Shown: one piece after another, positions 1 through 9,864 of the stretch
Numbering within the stretch: position 1 is the stretch's first letter
Layout: every line of letters starts with the position of its first letter
The notes under the pieces: model-generated
Databases searched by the model: none
Seen by the model: only the letters and a program-made list of their open reading frames with translations
Told to the model about the DNA's origin: nothing
Program-made: the position numbers and the translations under genes
Assembly (NCBI RefSeq): GCF_038502225.1
Contig: NC_091369.1
Span: 779,001-843,000, forward strand
DNA: 64,000 bases
Direction: 5' to 3'
Source of the DNA: Cherax quadricarinatus
Taxonomy: Eukaryota > Arthropoda > Malacostraca > Decapoda > Parastacidae

Positions 1-84
1 ATTATTTTTTCACCAGCGTCGGTAATGTGATATTTGGATCTTCTCCAGAAACTCTTCTTTTTTTTCTATAGTCCTATATCCCCC

Positions 85-275
85 GCTTCCATCACTCCCT
101 CCTTCCATCCCTGCCTGCTGCCTTCCCTCTCTCTCCTTCCATCCCTGCCTGCTGCCTTTCCTCTCTCCCTACCTCCATCACTCTCTCCTTCCATCCGTGC
201 CTGCTGCCTTCCCTCTCTCCCTACCTCCATCCCCCCTTCCATCCCTGCCTGCTGCCTTCCCTCTCTCCCTACCAT
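85..275. repeat. CT-rich imperfect tandem repeat
   Basis: Four copies of a pyrimidine-rich motif (CCTTCCATCCCTGCCTGCTG and close variants) begin near 101, 135, 187 and 235. Spacing is irregular (about 34-52 bp) because the CTCTCTCC filler between copies varies. Frames on both strands are open here only because of the repeat. No gene is supported. Confidence 0.75.
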
Positions 276-339
276 CTACCACCACAATAGCCTGCACAAC
301 CACATCACCACACACACCTCATAAATAGCTTCCATAAAA

Positions 340-415
340 TAAGAATATGAGAAACGAGCAATGTAGCAGGCCTGCTGGCCCATGCTAGGCAGATCCAAGT
401 CACCTTCTGACCTAA
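340..415 (-). mobile_element. LINE 3'-end fragment (CR1/Rex1-like family)
   Basis: Read on the reverse strand, this has the motif GCATGGGCCAGCAGGCCTGC followed by a TTCTTAT-like end. The same arrangement lies in the 3' untranslated region of the LINE at 14,933-16,232 (GCATGGGCCAGTAGGCCTTC, then TTCTTATG repeats). It is a short, heavily 5'-truncated relic with no coding capacity. Confidence 0.5.
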
Positions 416-939
416 GCCACGCTCCTAAAGCTAAGAGCTTATGTTATGTTGTCTAATAGCAGTTACTCTGTTTTGAACCTCCTCTACAACCTCTGTATCC
501 TGGTCACTCGACTAGTGCTTCTCGCTGCCCACATTCCAGAGTAAGCATCAGTCCCTCCACCTCCAGATGATCTATCAACAAATGTCTGAGTAAGGTATTG
601 TCCGTGTGTCGTCTCCTCTCTGCCTTCCTCCGTCCCCTCCAATCCTCCATCATCTGCCCCTCCACCCCTCACTCCCTGCGTAACGGCAGGTGAAGACAGG
701 ACCCCTCACCTAAGGAGATGAGAGGAGGGGTATAGGGAAGGGGGTGAGACTCCCACACTTTAAATGGGTTAGGTGGACCAGTGGGGGGAAGGAATGTGGT
801 CATTTTAAACTCTGATGTTGACCTGACCTGAGAGATGCCCGTAGGGAGCATTGACCTGGCTCAACAGGTGTTGAACTCTGCTGTGTTGGCCAACAGGTCT
901 TTATAGAATGTTCACAGGTTTAAAAAATTTGATGTTTCT

Positions 940-1133
<194 letters not shown>

Positions 1134-1227
1134 TAACCTCGCCAGACCCTCCCCCTATGAGACTGATGTCCTTGGTAGTGTTGTTGACGCGTCTGACCAG
1201 CTGATCCTGGACCTGATACCAACACTC

Positions 1228-1663
1228 CAGTCATGACCACTCTTCCTCGCTCCAGATACCCACAGTCATGACCACTCTTCTTCCTCGCTCCAGATACCCA
1301 CAGTCATGACCACTCTTCTTCCTAGCTCCAGATACCCACAGTTATGACCACTCTTCTTCCTCGCTCCAGATACCCACAGTCATGACCACTCTTCTTCCTC
1401 GCTCCAGATACCCACAGTCATGACCACTCTTCTTCCTCGCTCCAGATACCCACAGTTATAACCACTCTTCTTCCTCGCTCCAGATACCCACAGTCATGAC
1501 CACTCTTCTTCCTCGCTCCAGATACCCACAGTCATGACCACTCTTCTTCCTCGCTCCAGATACCCACAGTCATGACCACTCTTCTTCCTCGCTCCAGATA
1601 CCCACAGTCATGACCACTCTTCTTCCTCGCTCCAGATACCCACAGTCATGACCACTCTTCTCC
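1228..1663. repeat. 38-bp minisatellite array
   Basis: About 11 head-to-tail copies of a 38-bp unit containing CAGTCATGACCACTC and CTCGCTCCAGATACCCA. Divergence is low: a few single-base changes such as GTTATGACC or GTTATAACC. The first copy lacks 3 bp. Confidence 0.95.
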
Positions 1664-1739
1664 CTCCTGTTGCCAGTAGTCATAACTAGTCAGTTGTCTG
1701 ACGAATATAACATAAACAATAGTAAACAAAGCAAAAATG

Positions 1740-1813
1740 TAACCACGATAAAAAAGTTGAATACGTCAAGGCACTGTTATGGCTCCTTTATTGTTTTTCA
1801 TTCTCATTAAAAA
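1740..1813 (+). pseudogene. Decayed LINE reverse transcriptase, motif B part
   Basis: Reading from about 1768 gives QGTVMAPLLFFILI. This matches reverse transcriptase motif B of the LINE at 24,951-26,182 (PQGTVLAPILFLILI). The frame is lost on both sides. The same family resumes at 2045 after a Penelope-type terminal repeat, so this is the upstream half of one interrupted, dead LINE copy. Assignment rests on motif similarity seen by eye. Confidence 0.6.
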
Positions 1814-2044
1814 CAACATGGAGCTAAACTCTTCTTTAGGCTGAGGGACTGACCACCTCAAATTCTATTTCTCCGTGGTTGATGGACTAATTACATCATC
1901 TTCATTTCACTACTGCACCTGCTGTCTTTGTATATGACTGAAGAAGCCTACTGTGTAGGCGAAACGTTTCAACAATAAAGATACCCAGCTGTTGCACATG
2001 TGTCTTAGTCATTATCTTGTCGGTATTTTATACCATTTGCAAGA
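1814..2044 (+). mobile_element. Penelope-like element terminal repeat (family A)
   Basis: The unit runs from GGCTGAGGGACTGACCACCT through CTGAAGAAGCCTAC-TGT-GTAGGCGAAACG to AATAAAGATACC and ends TTGTCGGTATTTTATACCAT. The same order of blocks recurs at 26,190, 42,062, 42,470, 44,840 and 47,240. The 24,026-24,950 element, which carries a GIY-YIG endonuclease frame, ends in a related hairpin and AATAAAGGAT tail, which ties the family to Penelope-like retroelements. This copy is a solitary terminal repeat without coding sequence, lying inside a LINE relic. Confidence 0.7.
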
Positions 2045-2880
2045 CACTAGGCACAGCTTCATAATATCCTTTACGGACGGTACCAACATACACATGAAGG
2101 TCGCCTCGTTAGGTAACAAGGAAAACTTGCAAGCAGGCAATAGAAAGTAACACAATGTTTAATGACGACAGCTTCACGCTGCTCAGATGTGGAAAGAATG
2201 GAAACCTCAGAAGAAGCACTGGACACGAAGCACAGAAGGACCATCTCATAGAACGAAAGAAACATGTGAATGACCTGGGTAAAATAATGTCAGATGACCT
2301 ACCAAATGCCGAGGTCAGAAAGATGACAGGGTGGATTATGAGAACTTTTAAAACAAAGAGATATTGCCATTGCTGGGACTCTTCAAATCACTTGTACTTT
2401 CTCGTTTAGAATATTATTCAAGGCAGGAGAGATAGAGCTGGAAAAGTTGCAAAGATCGTTTATTGGCCGCATAAAGCCAATAAATCATTTAAACTTATGA
2501 AAAATCCTCAAAGTACTTGAAATGATAATATACACATTGAAAATACACACTAACGTAACGTACTGGGATGAAGATACTTGAGAGGAAGTGTAAAATACAC
2601 AGTGCAACAGAAGAAGCGCCGAGGGCACAATGTAGGTGGACCGCGACTGTTAAGCCTGATACCAATAAATATCAGAAATGCTTCCAAAAGTAGTGTAGAA
2701 GTCTTCAGGAGGAAACTGGATTGCTACCTCCGTCAAGTACTGGATCAACAAGGCTGTGATGGATGTGTGGGCCAGTGGGCCGCCAGTAGCAAGAGCCTGG
2801 TTGACCAGGCAAGCACCCACGGCCGGGCTGTAGGAGTAGGAAACCTCTCGAAACTGTCGAAAATCTATAGATCAACGCTT
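2045..2880 (+). pseudogene. Decayed LINE reverse transcriptase, C-terminal part
   Basis: From about 2055 the reading is RHSFIISFTDGTNIHMKVAS, aligning with STASSFVDDTRICMKVAS of the copy at 36,307. The catalytic FADD motif has become FTDG, so the enzyme is dead. Farther on, MFNDDSFTLLRCGK, IERKKHVNDLG and GWIMRTFKTK match the LINE copies at 25,320 and 45,580. The last 200 bases give VGQWAAS and a GACCAGGCAAGCACC tail shared with other LINE 3' ends in the window. Several frameshifts and stops are present. Confidence 0.75.
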
Positions 2881-2914
2881 AAAAAGCAAAAAGGCACAAT
2901 CCTGTGATTTGAAG

Positions 2915-3035
2915 AATACACAAATAACCCGCACATAGGAGAGAGAAGCTTATGACGGCGTTTCGGTCCGACTTGGACCATTTACAAAGTCACACTAACA
3001 CAAAATAGTGAGGGAGCCAGTATATATATATATAG
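2915..3035 (-). mobile_element. Penelope-type terminal hairpin, family B
   Basis: On the reverse strand a stem of GGTCC and GGACC with an AAGTC loop is followed directly by GAAACG, then a stretch ending GTGCGGGTTATTTGTGT. The same arrangement is at 42,890-42,965 and, more decayed, at 11,740-11,860. GAAACG after a perfect stem mirrors the family A hairpins. Assignment to Penelope-like elements is by analogy; no coding sequence accompanies this family here. A short (TA)n tract borders it at about 3020-3034. Confidence 0.5.
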
Positions 3036-3476
3036 ACGGGGGGGGGACAGGGACGGGACGAAGAGAGGAAGAAAAAGAAGCAGTGGTAGTGGTAGTAGAA
3101 AGTTAACTTGGAATTCTTTAAGTAAATTTGTAATGGCCGTCTAAAGGGACTTATGAGGTTATGGGGCCAAGGATGTGTTGATTTAGGGAGGGTATGGTGC
3201 CAGGGATGGGTATGACTCCGGGCACGCAGCAGAGGTCTATAAAAGGTTACCCACCTCCCGCCGCCCTGGTGATGGATTAATCGCTAGCCTGATGACGAAT
3301 GGGTAATGGGGAATAAAGGGAGGTAGTATGGGGTCATGGATAAGAGGATGGGTAGGGAGGAGGGAGCCAAGGGAGTGATGACTGATTTGAGCAACCCTCT
3401 CTTTCTCCCTTTGTGGTAGTAAAGTGGTAGGTGAGGAGTGGAGTTAGTGATATTAATGGAAGGTCCTGATTAACTG

Positions 3477-3477
<1 letters not shown>
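3036..3477. other. No recognised feature
   Basis: Purine-rich and GGT-rich single-copy-looking sequence. Short open frames show no motif I recognise. A TATAAAAGG string near 3238 is most likely chance, since no gene follows. Confidence 0.5.
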
Positions 3478-3527
<50 letters not shown>

Positions 3528-3549
3528 TTTTTTTTTTTTTTTTTTTTTA
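3478..3549. repeat. (CT)n microsatellite followed by poly-T
   Basis: About 48 bp of CT followed, after a single A, by about 23 T residues. Confidence 0.95.
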
Positions 3550-3674
3550 CACAGGGTTTGACAAGGTTAAGGATCCCTAGCTTTATTGACAGCTATTTAC
3601 AGGTTAAGGATTCCTAACTTTATTGGCAAGCTAAGAGCTGTTACCTACATCAGCTCATTTGAAAGCATTTTTAT

Positions 3675-3861
3675 TGTTATGAGACATACAAGTAGGAAAC
3701 AGGATGAAGTTGGAGCCATCTGTGGGCCAGCATTTTCATTTGATCAACTGACTTTATCTCGTTGACATCATTATCCTGTACGAATGTGTTCCATACTCGA
3801 GTCATCCTGGGTATGTATGATCTCAGATGGAGTGATGTCCTGGAGAAGGGTACAGCCAGAG

Positions 3862-3939
<78 letters not shown>

Positions 3940-4085
3940 CTTTTTAGATTCTTTTGTTCTTATTGGTTCTGGTATTTGAATCGGTCTGTCCCCTTGCGAC
4001 CTATCAATTCCTCTTGAGTATTTCGTATGTCGTAATCATATCACCCCTGTCTCCTCTTTTCCAAAGGTGTCATTTACTAGTTATA
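3675..4085 (-). pseudogene. LINE C-terminal fragment split by a (CT)n tract
   Basis: On the reverse strand, from about 3865 down to a stop near 3677, a 63-codon frame is open with no start codon. It includes RTSLHLRSYIPRMTRVWN, which resembles the PRT..WN signature near the C-terminus of many LINE reverse transcriptases. The other side of the (CT)n tract (3940-4085, reverse) reads like the preceding GD-MITTYE segment. The microsatellite appears to have expanded inside the element. Family assignment within the CR1/Jockey group is uncertain. Confidence 0.5.
3865..3937. repeat. (CT)n microsatellite
   Basis: About 72 bp of uninterrupted CT, located within a reverse-strand LINE relic. Confidence 0.97.
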
Positions 4086-4384
4086 GTTTCTCATAGTACA
4101 CAACTCTTAAGTGTATATACACTGAGGGATCCACACTCACACTCAGATGTATATACACTGAGATGCACACCTCACTATATTCGTATATTCACTTACGACT
4201 CCCAGTGTGTATATATAATGAAAGATTAACAGGTTTTAGTATATATACCTTGTGGTTTTTCTGGTTCCTGCAGACAAGCACTGGGTGTGTCAGGTTATAA
4301 GGTGGGTAGGAAGACCATCTTGTAGAAGAGGTTGTACACTGAGTGATGTGTATCTCTCACTGTACATAAGCTTAGTTTTGTTTT

Positions 4385-4545
4385 AATCCATATCAACTAG
4401 GCTGTGATGGTTATATGGTGCTGCGGGCCTCCAGCAGCAACAGCCTGATTGACCAGGCTGGCACCAGACGAGCCTGGCCCATGGCCGGGCGCCGAGAGTA
4501 GTGAAGCTTTCGAAACCCTTCAAAGGTATATCAAAGGTACCACTC
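4385..4545 (+). mobile_element. LINE 3' tail (family C)
   Basis: Contains GGCTGTGATGGTTATATGG, CAGCAACAGCCTGATTGACC and GCCCATGGCCGGGC, then AAGGTATATCAAAGGT. The same order of blocks occurs at about ten other places in the window, for example 19,310, 33,780 and 44,060. In longer copies the upstream part reads as the C-terminus of a LINE reverse transcriptase. This copy is tail only. Confidence 0.65.
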
Positions 4546-4805
4546 AGGTTTGTTTACTATAGACCACTTATGTTTGTTTACTGTAGGTCATTTAATTTTG
4601 TAAGTGTTTCGTAATTATCAGTTAGATTTGCTGCATTTTTTCGTAAATGCGATTGAAAAAGTGAGCTGAGAATAGAATAGCACGCACTGTGAAGGCCTTT
4701 CAATGTGCTATTCAATTTTGTATGTACTTTTCAGGCGCTTTTATAAGACATTACATTATGTAGATGAACTCCAGAGAGATGAGTCTAAGTCATTTTGTAT
4801 ATTTA

Positions 4806-5040
4806 TGTAACCTAACCTAACCTAACCTAACCTAACATAACGTAATTTAACCTAAGACAACGTAATCTAACCTAATCTAACTAACCTAACAATGTAATCT
4901 AACTTAACATAACGTAATTTAACCTAAGACAACGTAATCTAACCTAATCTAACTAACCTAACAATGTAATCTAACTTAACATAACGTAATCTAACCAAAC
5001 ATAATCCTAACCTAACGTAATGCAGTCTAACCTTGCGTAA
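4806..5040. repeat. Interstitial telomere-like (CCTAA)n with 72-bp sub-repeat
   Basis: Begins with five or more perfect CCTAA units (arthropod TTAGG telomere repeat on the other strand), then decays to TAACCTAA, ATCTAA and ACGTAAT variants. A 72-bp block starting at CGTAATTTAACC (4841 and 4913) is present twice, showing secondary tandem duplication of the degenerate part. Confidence 0.85.
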
Positions 5041-5361
5041 AGAGTAGGGTATTTATTTTTACAGGAAGCGTTATGAAACTGGCGTTGGGAACCTCGTAAG
5101 GAAATTAAGGTAGCCAAATAATGATGGGTTTGAGGAGGTATGGGTCATGGATGGCAGCTAAAGAGGCAGCTGAGCCCCAGGCACGTAAGTCTGAGGATGG
5201 TCATTAAGTTGTATATCATCTAAGTGAGCAGGTGCTGGAGTCAGTCTCCGTACGGAGTGTCAGGATAAGGTACGGTGAAGAAACGATGTATGTTGTAATG
5301 CAAGCTTTTAATGGGGCATTGTTACGCTCTGCGTAATGCTTGCTCTGCTAAGAGCGAAACA
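5041..5361. other. No recognised feature
   Basis: Sequence without tandem structure, convincing coding frame or match to the dispersed families in this window. Confidence 0.5.
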
Positions 5362-5482
5362 TTAGGTTAGGTTTGGTTTGTCAGACAATTGGACGAGTGT
5401 TTGCTGACGCGGGTCTTAGTCATATGATGACCCACGGCTGGAGACTTTGGCCATCTGACCGAGGCCTTCCACTGGCTTACCT
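5362..5482 (-). mobile_element. Dispersed element DR-A
   Basis: Reverse-strand copy of a roughly 120-bp element that also occurs at 11,438, 18,976 and 34,628 on the plus strand. Shared blocks are CCAGTGGAAGGCCTCGGTCA, CATCATATGACTAAGACCC and GTCAGGAAACAC. No coding capacity, so a short non-autonomous element is the likeliest class. The class (SINE, MITE or LINE tail) is unresolved. Confidence 0.6.
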
Positions 5483-5483
5483 A

Positions 5484-5830
5484 CCTACTTGGAGTCTACC
5501 TAGAGGGTATTCCGGGGATCAGCGCCCCCGCGGCCCGGTCCATGACCAGGCCTCCTGGTGGATCAGGGCCTGTTACTGCTGGTCGCACGTAGTCCAACGT
5601 ACAAGCCACAGCCTGGCTGATCCAGCACTGACTTTAAGTATCTGCCCAGCTCCCTCGTGAAACAACCAGGAGTCTATTGGTAATTCCCCTTATGGTTGGT
5701 GGGAGGTTGTTGAAGAGTCTCCTTTAGTTTAAAAATTATGGTTTATGATCATAACCATTAAGTATGTGTAACAGCGAGACGTTGTCTCAGTAAAAGCTAG
5801 TTTTGCTATGTTTTGAACATTGTCGACAGT
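5484..5830 (-). mobile_element. LINE 3' end (family B), reverse strand
   Basis: The reverse complement matches the 3' end of the LINE at 24,951-26,182: the CGCCCCCGCGGCCCGG block, the CCAGGCCTCCTGG block and the region encoding the reverse transcriptase C-terminus. Frames are broken. The element end adjoins the DR-A copy at about 5483. Confidence 0.7.
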
Positions 5831-5989
5831 GAGCTGCTTGCATCCAGGGTAGACCAACCCTAGAAAATTGTAACAGGTATATCACCATTTTTAGAAGTTG
5901 TAAATGATATCCTTAGGGCTATTCGGCCATGGTACTTAACTAAACAAAGAAGAACGGTTTATTTCCATCCTCAGTGCGACCCTACCTGG

Positions 5990-6240
5990 CACCCAGGTGG
6001 ATATTTGCTAAAACAAACCAGGGAACGGGTGGGTTTGAACCTATGGAGTGAGTTGTGAAACTCCAGGCCATTGTGTAAGCCACTCGGCCAGGGGTTCAAA
6101 CCCCACCCGTTCCGTGGTTTGTTTACAATCGTGTTATTACGATTTCGTGAGTCAGGTATTTGCTGTTGTGTGGCCATAGACTCCAGGTGTCAAGAGGCAT
6201 GTCTGTGCATCTCGGCCCGCCAGGGAATCGAACTCCTTTC
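5990..6240. mobile_element. tRNA-derived SINE pieces in inverted arrangement
   Basis: The plus strand carries GGGGTTCAAACCCC, a good RNA polymerase III B-box/T-arm, followed by ACCCGTTCCGTGGTTTGTTT. Upstream at 6012-6046 the same block lies in the opposite orientation, giving arms of about 35 bp around a 43-bp spacer. A related plus-strand copy is at 34,370-34,440. Two overlapping or recombined SINE copies are the simplest reading. Confidence 0.55.
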
Positions 6241-6330
6241 TTTTTTATTGTGAAGTAAAACCTCTACCAATGGACCATTTATTCCTCTCATTACCAAAAT
6301 CCCAAGGATTTTCATTTTGACGTCACGCTT

Positions 6331-6640
6331 ACCTGGCGCAGCTTCCGGAGGTCAGCGCCCCCACGGCCCGGCCCCAGCCCAGGCCTCCTGGTTGCTGGCT
6401 TCATTGATCAGGCTGTTAGTGTCCGCTACCCGCAGTCCAATGTATGTACCGCAACCCGGCTGATCAGGAACTGTTTCGAGGAACTTGTCGAGTTCCCTCT
6501 TGAAGACAGCTAGGAGTTTCTTGGTAAGCGCCCTTATGCATGAAGGGAGGGTATCGAAGACTCGTGGTTCCCTAACACTTATGCACAGCTAGGTTTAAGC
6601 ATCAATGTTTGCTAAGTACAGCTAGTTGTGCTTTAATTAA
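6331..6640 (-). mobile_element. LINE 3' end (family B), reverse strand
   Basis: Reverse-strand copy with CAGCGCCCCCACGGCCCGG, CCAGGCCTCCTGGTTGC and the downstream block encoding the reverse transcriptase C-terminus (SSL-N-reading region with CTTGAAGACAGCTAGGAG). It is diverged, with no continuous frame. Confidence 0.65.
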
Positions 6641-6829
6641 GTACATTAATTTGTGTTGTAAGTTGTATGCAAAGTTGGGTAAGTTTGTGGTGTGTAGTGA
6701 GGGTGGAGGCGGCAGGCAGAGCCTTGTAGCATGGATCACAGCTTACAGTGGCTACTAGTCGCCAGATTTGTTTTTCTGCCATCGCCTAGGTATTGTTTAT
6801 TATATCATAAGCCCATAAGACTCAAACTC

Positions 6830-6962
6830 GAGGGGCGGCCGAGCGGATAGGGCGGGGCGGTTGGGTCTTATGGTGTCTTGTAGTAAGAGCCAGAGTCCTC
6901 TAGTCACCCGCCAGCGACTGGATTTGTGCTGGTAAGATATCCCCAGGGTCGACCCCCTCTCC
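6830..6962 (+). mobile_element. tRNA-derived SINE head
   Basis: GGGGCGGCCGAGCGGATAGG resembles the 5' half and A box of a class II (Leu/Ser-type) tRNA. GGGTCGACCCCC about 110 bp downstream resembles the T-arm/B box. The spacing is longer than in a functional tRNA and the acceptor stem does not close, so a SINE head or tRNA relic is more likely than a tRNA gene. Confidence 0.45.
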
Positions 6963-7745
6963 CTTGCCTCCCTTCCTCACTCCCCCCTAACATACTCTTT
7001 CCTTGCCCTTTGGTCCACTATTTTTCTGTTTCGTTACCCCATAACTTGTTAGCTTCACAGATTGTTTGCAAGCAGAAATGAGCCACTTGATAATAATTAC
7101 AGAGTATGATAAACGCGTTAAGATGTTGCGAGAAACTGCGGCCCAGTGTGAAAGATTTAAGAATGACATCATCTTGGGGTCGGTGCATCTTGGCTGGAAC
7201 ATGGTCTTCGGAGGAACGTCCGACCACTCGTGTATCTTCACCTCACGGCCATCAACAACTACTACTACTCGGTTTTCTCCAGCTCCGGTTGAACTTGCGT
7301 TCACTCTGCTTGTGTGCGTTCATGCGTTCACAAGCAGCGTAGTGTACACCAAGTACGCTACGGTGCTTGGAGTACAAAGGTTGTACACACCTCACGTCCT
7401 CGCTGCCACAGTGCCAAACTCCTGTCTGTTATTTTCCTTTTATCTCTCAGGCACTGTAATCTAGAATACCTGTGTTTAGAATCATTAGATGTACTGTGGT
7501 GGCAGGTAAAAGTGGCAGATGTGGTATTTACTGCTTGTGACACCTGTGGGGATCTTGTTTCATGAACTGCATCTTCAGGTTTATGCTGCAGCTGTTTTGT
7601 TACCTCTTTGCCTTGCATTGTTCTTTCCCATGACTTGTTTGTATCAGTTAACTCTTCAAGCATCGTATGTGTTAACCTGAGATTAAGACATTAGTGTAAT
7701 GCAATGAACATTGAGTGAGGTTTCCATTCTCTAAGTCCTGACCAG
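6963..7745. other. No recognised feature
   Basis: Several overlapping short frames exist on both strands (up to about 130 codons), but none shows a family motif, codon bias or splice context that I can support. Treated as non-coding. Confidence 0.5.

Positions 7746-7820
<75 letters not shown>
7746..7820. repeat. (GT)n microsatellite
   Basis: About 75 bp of uninterrupted GT. Confidence 0.97.
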
Positions 7821-7823
<3 letters not shown>

Positions 7824-8794
7824 TCTCACCTCGGGTCATAAGGTCTTAACTTGTGTTGCCATATATAGCTTATTTTTTGTTACAGGTAAGAACACGTGTT
7901 GTGAACGTTTTCTCGGGACCTATGTCCGTTGTAGGGTGTCCTTGTGTGGTTGATGTGGAAGGGAAGGTGTGTGAGGGTGTAATAAAATTTAGAGGGATGC
8001 TGAAGACGTGGTCTCCTCTGCCCGACGGCTTGGTCAGTAGACAACTTGTTCCACGTTGCCACAAATCACTGGTCTAGTGGGTTCATGCCGTTGTTACCTT
8101 TATAATGCATTTATGATGTGCTGTATACTCGTAGTCTGCTACTATCTTCTTTGTATTTGAAGGCTGTAAGTAATATTAGCGAGGGGATAGCAAATGAAGA
8201 AAATGAGGAAATATGTTTGGATTGGCAGCAGGTGGAGGGCGCGGACGGTGTGGCTGGCCGCTTCCAGCCTCTTCAGTGTTGGGTCTAACTTCAGCAGGGT
8301 GGCACGGAGCGTCTTGCTCCGCGCTTCCCTACACTCTTCTCCAGTCCTACACTCGTAACAGCAAACTACTGGTGCTGATTGTGTGTAAATTTTGATACAA
8401 ACCCTTAGGGCTGGTGTGGGAAGTTTCGAGTGAGGTGGAGTTCGTAGTGTCTGGGAGTGGTAAAAACAGTTCATCTGACTGAAAAGTTAGGTCTGGCCAC
8501 ACGTTTTCTCGTCTTGTATATAAACTAACAGTGTTGCGAGTGAATACATGTCACTATGCTTATTAGAAGCCTCATACGTTCACTAGATCAGCATATTGAG
8601 AGAAGAGGCTTCAAGATGCAGACAACTGCATTGAGCCGTAAAAGTGGTGGGAGATAATAGTCCAGTAACATTGAGGTCAGATGATACCCAAGAGCTGAGG
8701 CAGCTCCTGCCCCAACGATCTCACCGGCTGTGTAGTCGAGTGTGACAGGGATGTGTAGGGCATGTGCTTCCTACACCCCTGTGTGTGTACTGTG
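7821..8794. other. No recognised feature
   Basis: Low-repeat sequence. The longest open frames are under 115 codons, overlap on opposite strands and have no recognisable motif. I cannot support a gene. Confidence 0.45.
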
Positions 8795-8985
8795 TTTCGT
8801 AGCTGAGTGATAGCTCCTTCCGCTTACAATCAAAAGTACCCAGGTCGACCCCTGGGCGAAGTTTTCTAGCACCTGTTGCCTCTGTTACCTAGCAGTGTTT
8901 AGATACTTAGGAGTTAGTCGGTTAATGTGGGTCGCATCCCGGGAAGGACCTAAGAAAAAAAGGACCCCAGTGAAAACACACACTG
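8795..8985 (+). mobile_element. tRNA-derived SINE with conserved central domain
   Basis: GTAGCTGAGTGATAGC resembles an A box and CCAGGTCGACCCCTGG resembles a B box. Downstream, CCTAGCAGTGTTTAGATAC and TTAGGAGTTAGTCGG form what looks like the body of a conserved-core SINE. An A-rich stretch (AAGAAAAAAAGG) lies near the end. Typical SINE architecture; activity cannot be judged from one copy. Confidence 0.55.
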
Positions 8986-9146
8986 CTTTTCTTTCTTGGG
9001 TTATTTACCCTCCGGCGTTCCTAATCTGAATAAAATCTTCCAGCACCCTATGCATGTGTGGGCAGTGTTGTGAGGAGGTCCTTGGTGGCAATGCTAGGAG
9101 CTTCAAATTCCCTCTTCAGACCCTGGGTAGTACTGATGTTAGTGTG

Positions 9147-9318
9147 TCGTGGAGACTGTCAAGTCTTGACAGATTACAGCACTGTATCCAACTACTCTTG
9201 AATGTGGAGACTGTCAAGTCTTGACAGATTACAGCACTGTATCCAACTACTCTTGAATGTGGAGACTGTCAAGTCTTGACAGATTACAGCACTGTATCCA
9301 ACTACTCTTGAATGTGAT
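9147..9318. repeat. 55-bp tandem triplication with embedded hairpin
   Basis: Three near-identical 55-bp units. Each contains CTGTCAAG-T-CTTGACAG, a perfect 8-bp inverted repeat with a 1-base centre. A fourth copy begins (TGAATGTGATCTGC) and diverges at once. Confidence 0.93.
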
Positions 9319-9320
9319 CT

Positions 9321-9864
9321 GCTGCTCACTGACAACACCGAGGCAGCTGCAGCAAGATTGTTTCTCTGCATCTATGGAGCTTTGTAAGGTCAGTATCTAA
9401 ACTGTGTAACCTAGTAGAGCTCACTTGTGTTGTTTAATTTAATAAGGGAGTCAAAATGTCTTCATAAACAGAGTTACATTTACGCATTTAGGACTTTTGG
9501 AGTCTGAAGGATAATGTGAAGTCGGCGGAGAGGAAAATGTCTTTCTTAGGCATTGATTCTTATCTACCGGGGCATTGAAATCTCTAGGTACAGTTCTCCC
9601 TGGTATAACATCCGTCTTGCATGTGATTCTCTTCCTCTCACCCAGGTCTCTCTCTCACTCAGTCCTTAATCTAGATAGAAGTAGATAGTTCGCAGGAGGT
9701 AGTTCGTGTGTGGACCTGCAAGTGCTCTGCTACATATCTTCCCCATGTGTGTCTCTCTCCCATAACCTTTAGATTTGCTTATGATTATAAGTAAGTTATG
9801 TAAATGGCCGGTAGGGCGTTGTATGGCCAGCAGAATTGTTGCTTCGTTGATGCACCTCTCAGGA
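9321..9864. other. No recognised feature
   Basis: Sequence without tandem structure or supported coding frame. It leads into the degenerate array that follows. Confidence 0.45.

Noticed and set aside
3236..3244. TATA-box-like TATAAAAGG
   Set aside because: No gene or initiator context downstream; such strings are expected by chance in 64 kb.
6830..6962. Functional Leu/Ser tRNA gene
   Set aside because: A- and B-box-like strings are too far apart (about 110 bp), the acceptor stem does not close and there is no terminator T-run; better read as a SINE head.
7066..7464. 132-codon frame
   Set aside because: No recognisable domain, overlapping open frames on the opposite strand, no splice or promoter context. 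Compatible with chance.
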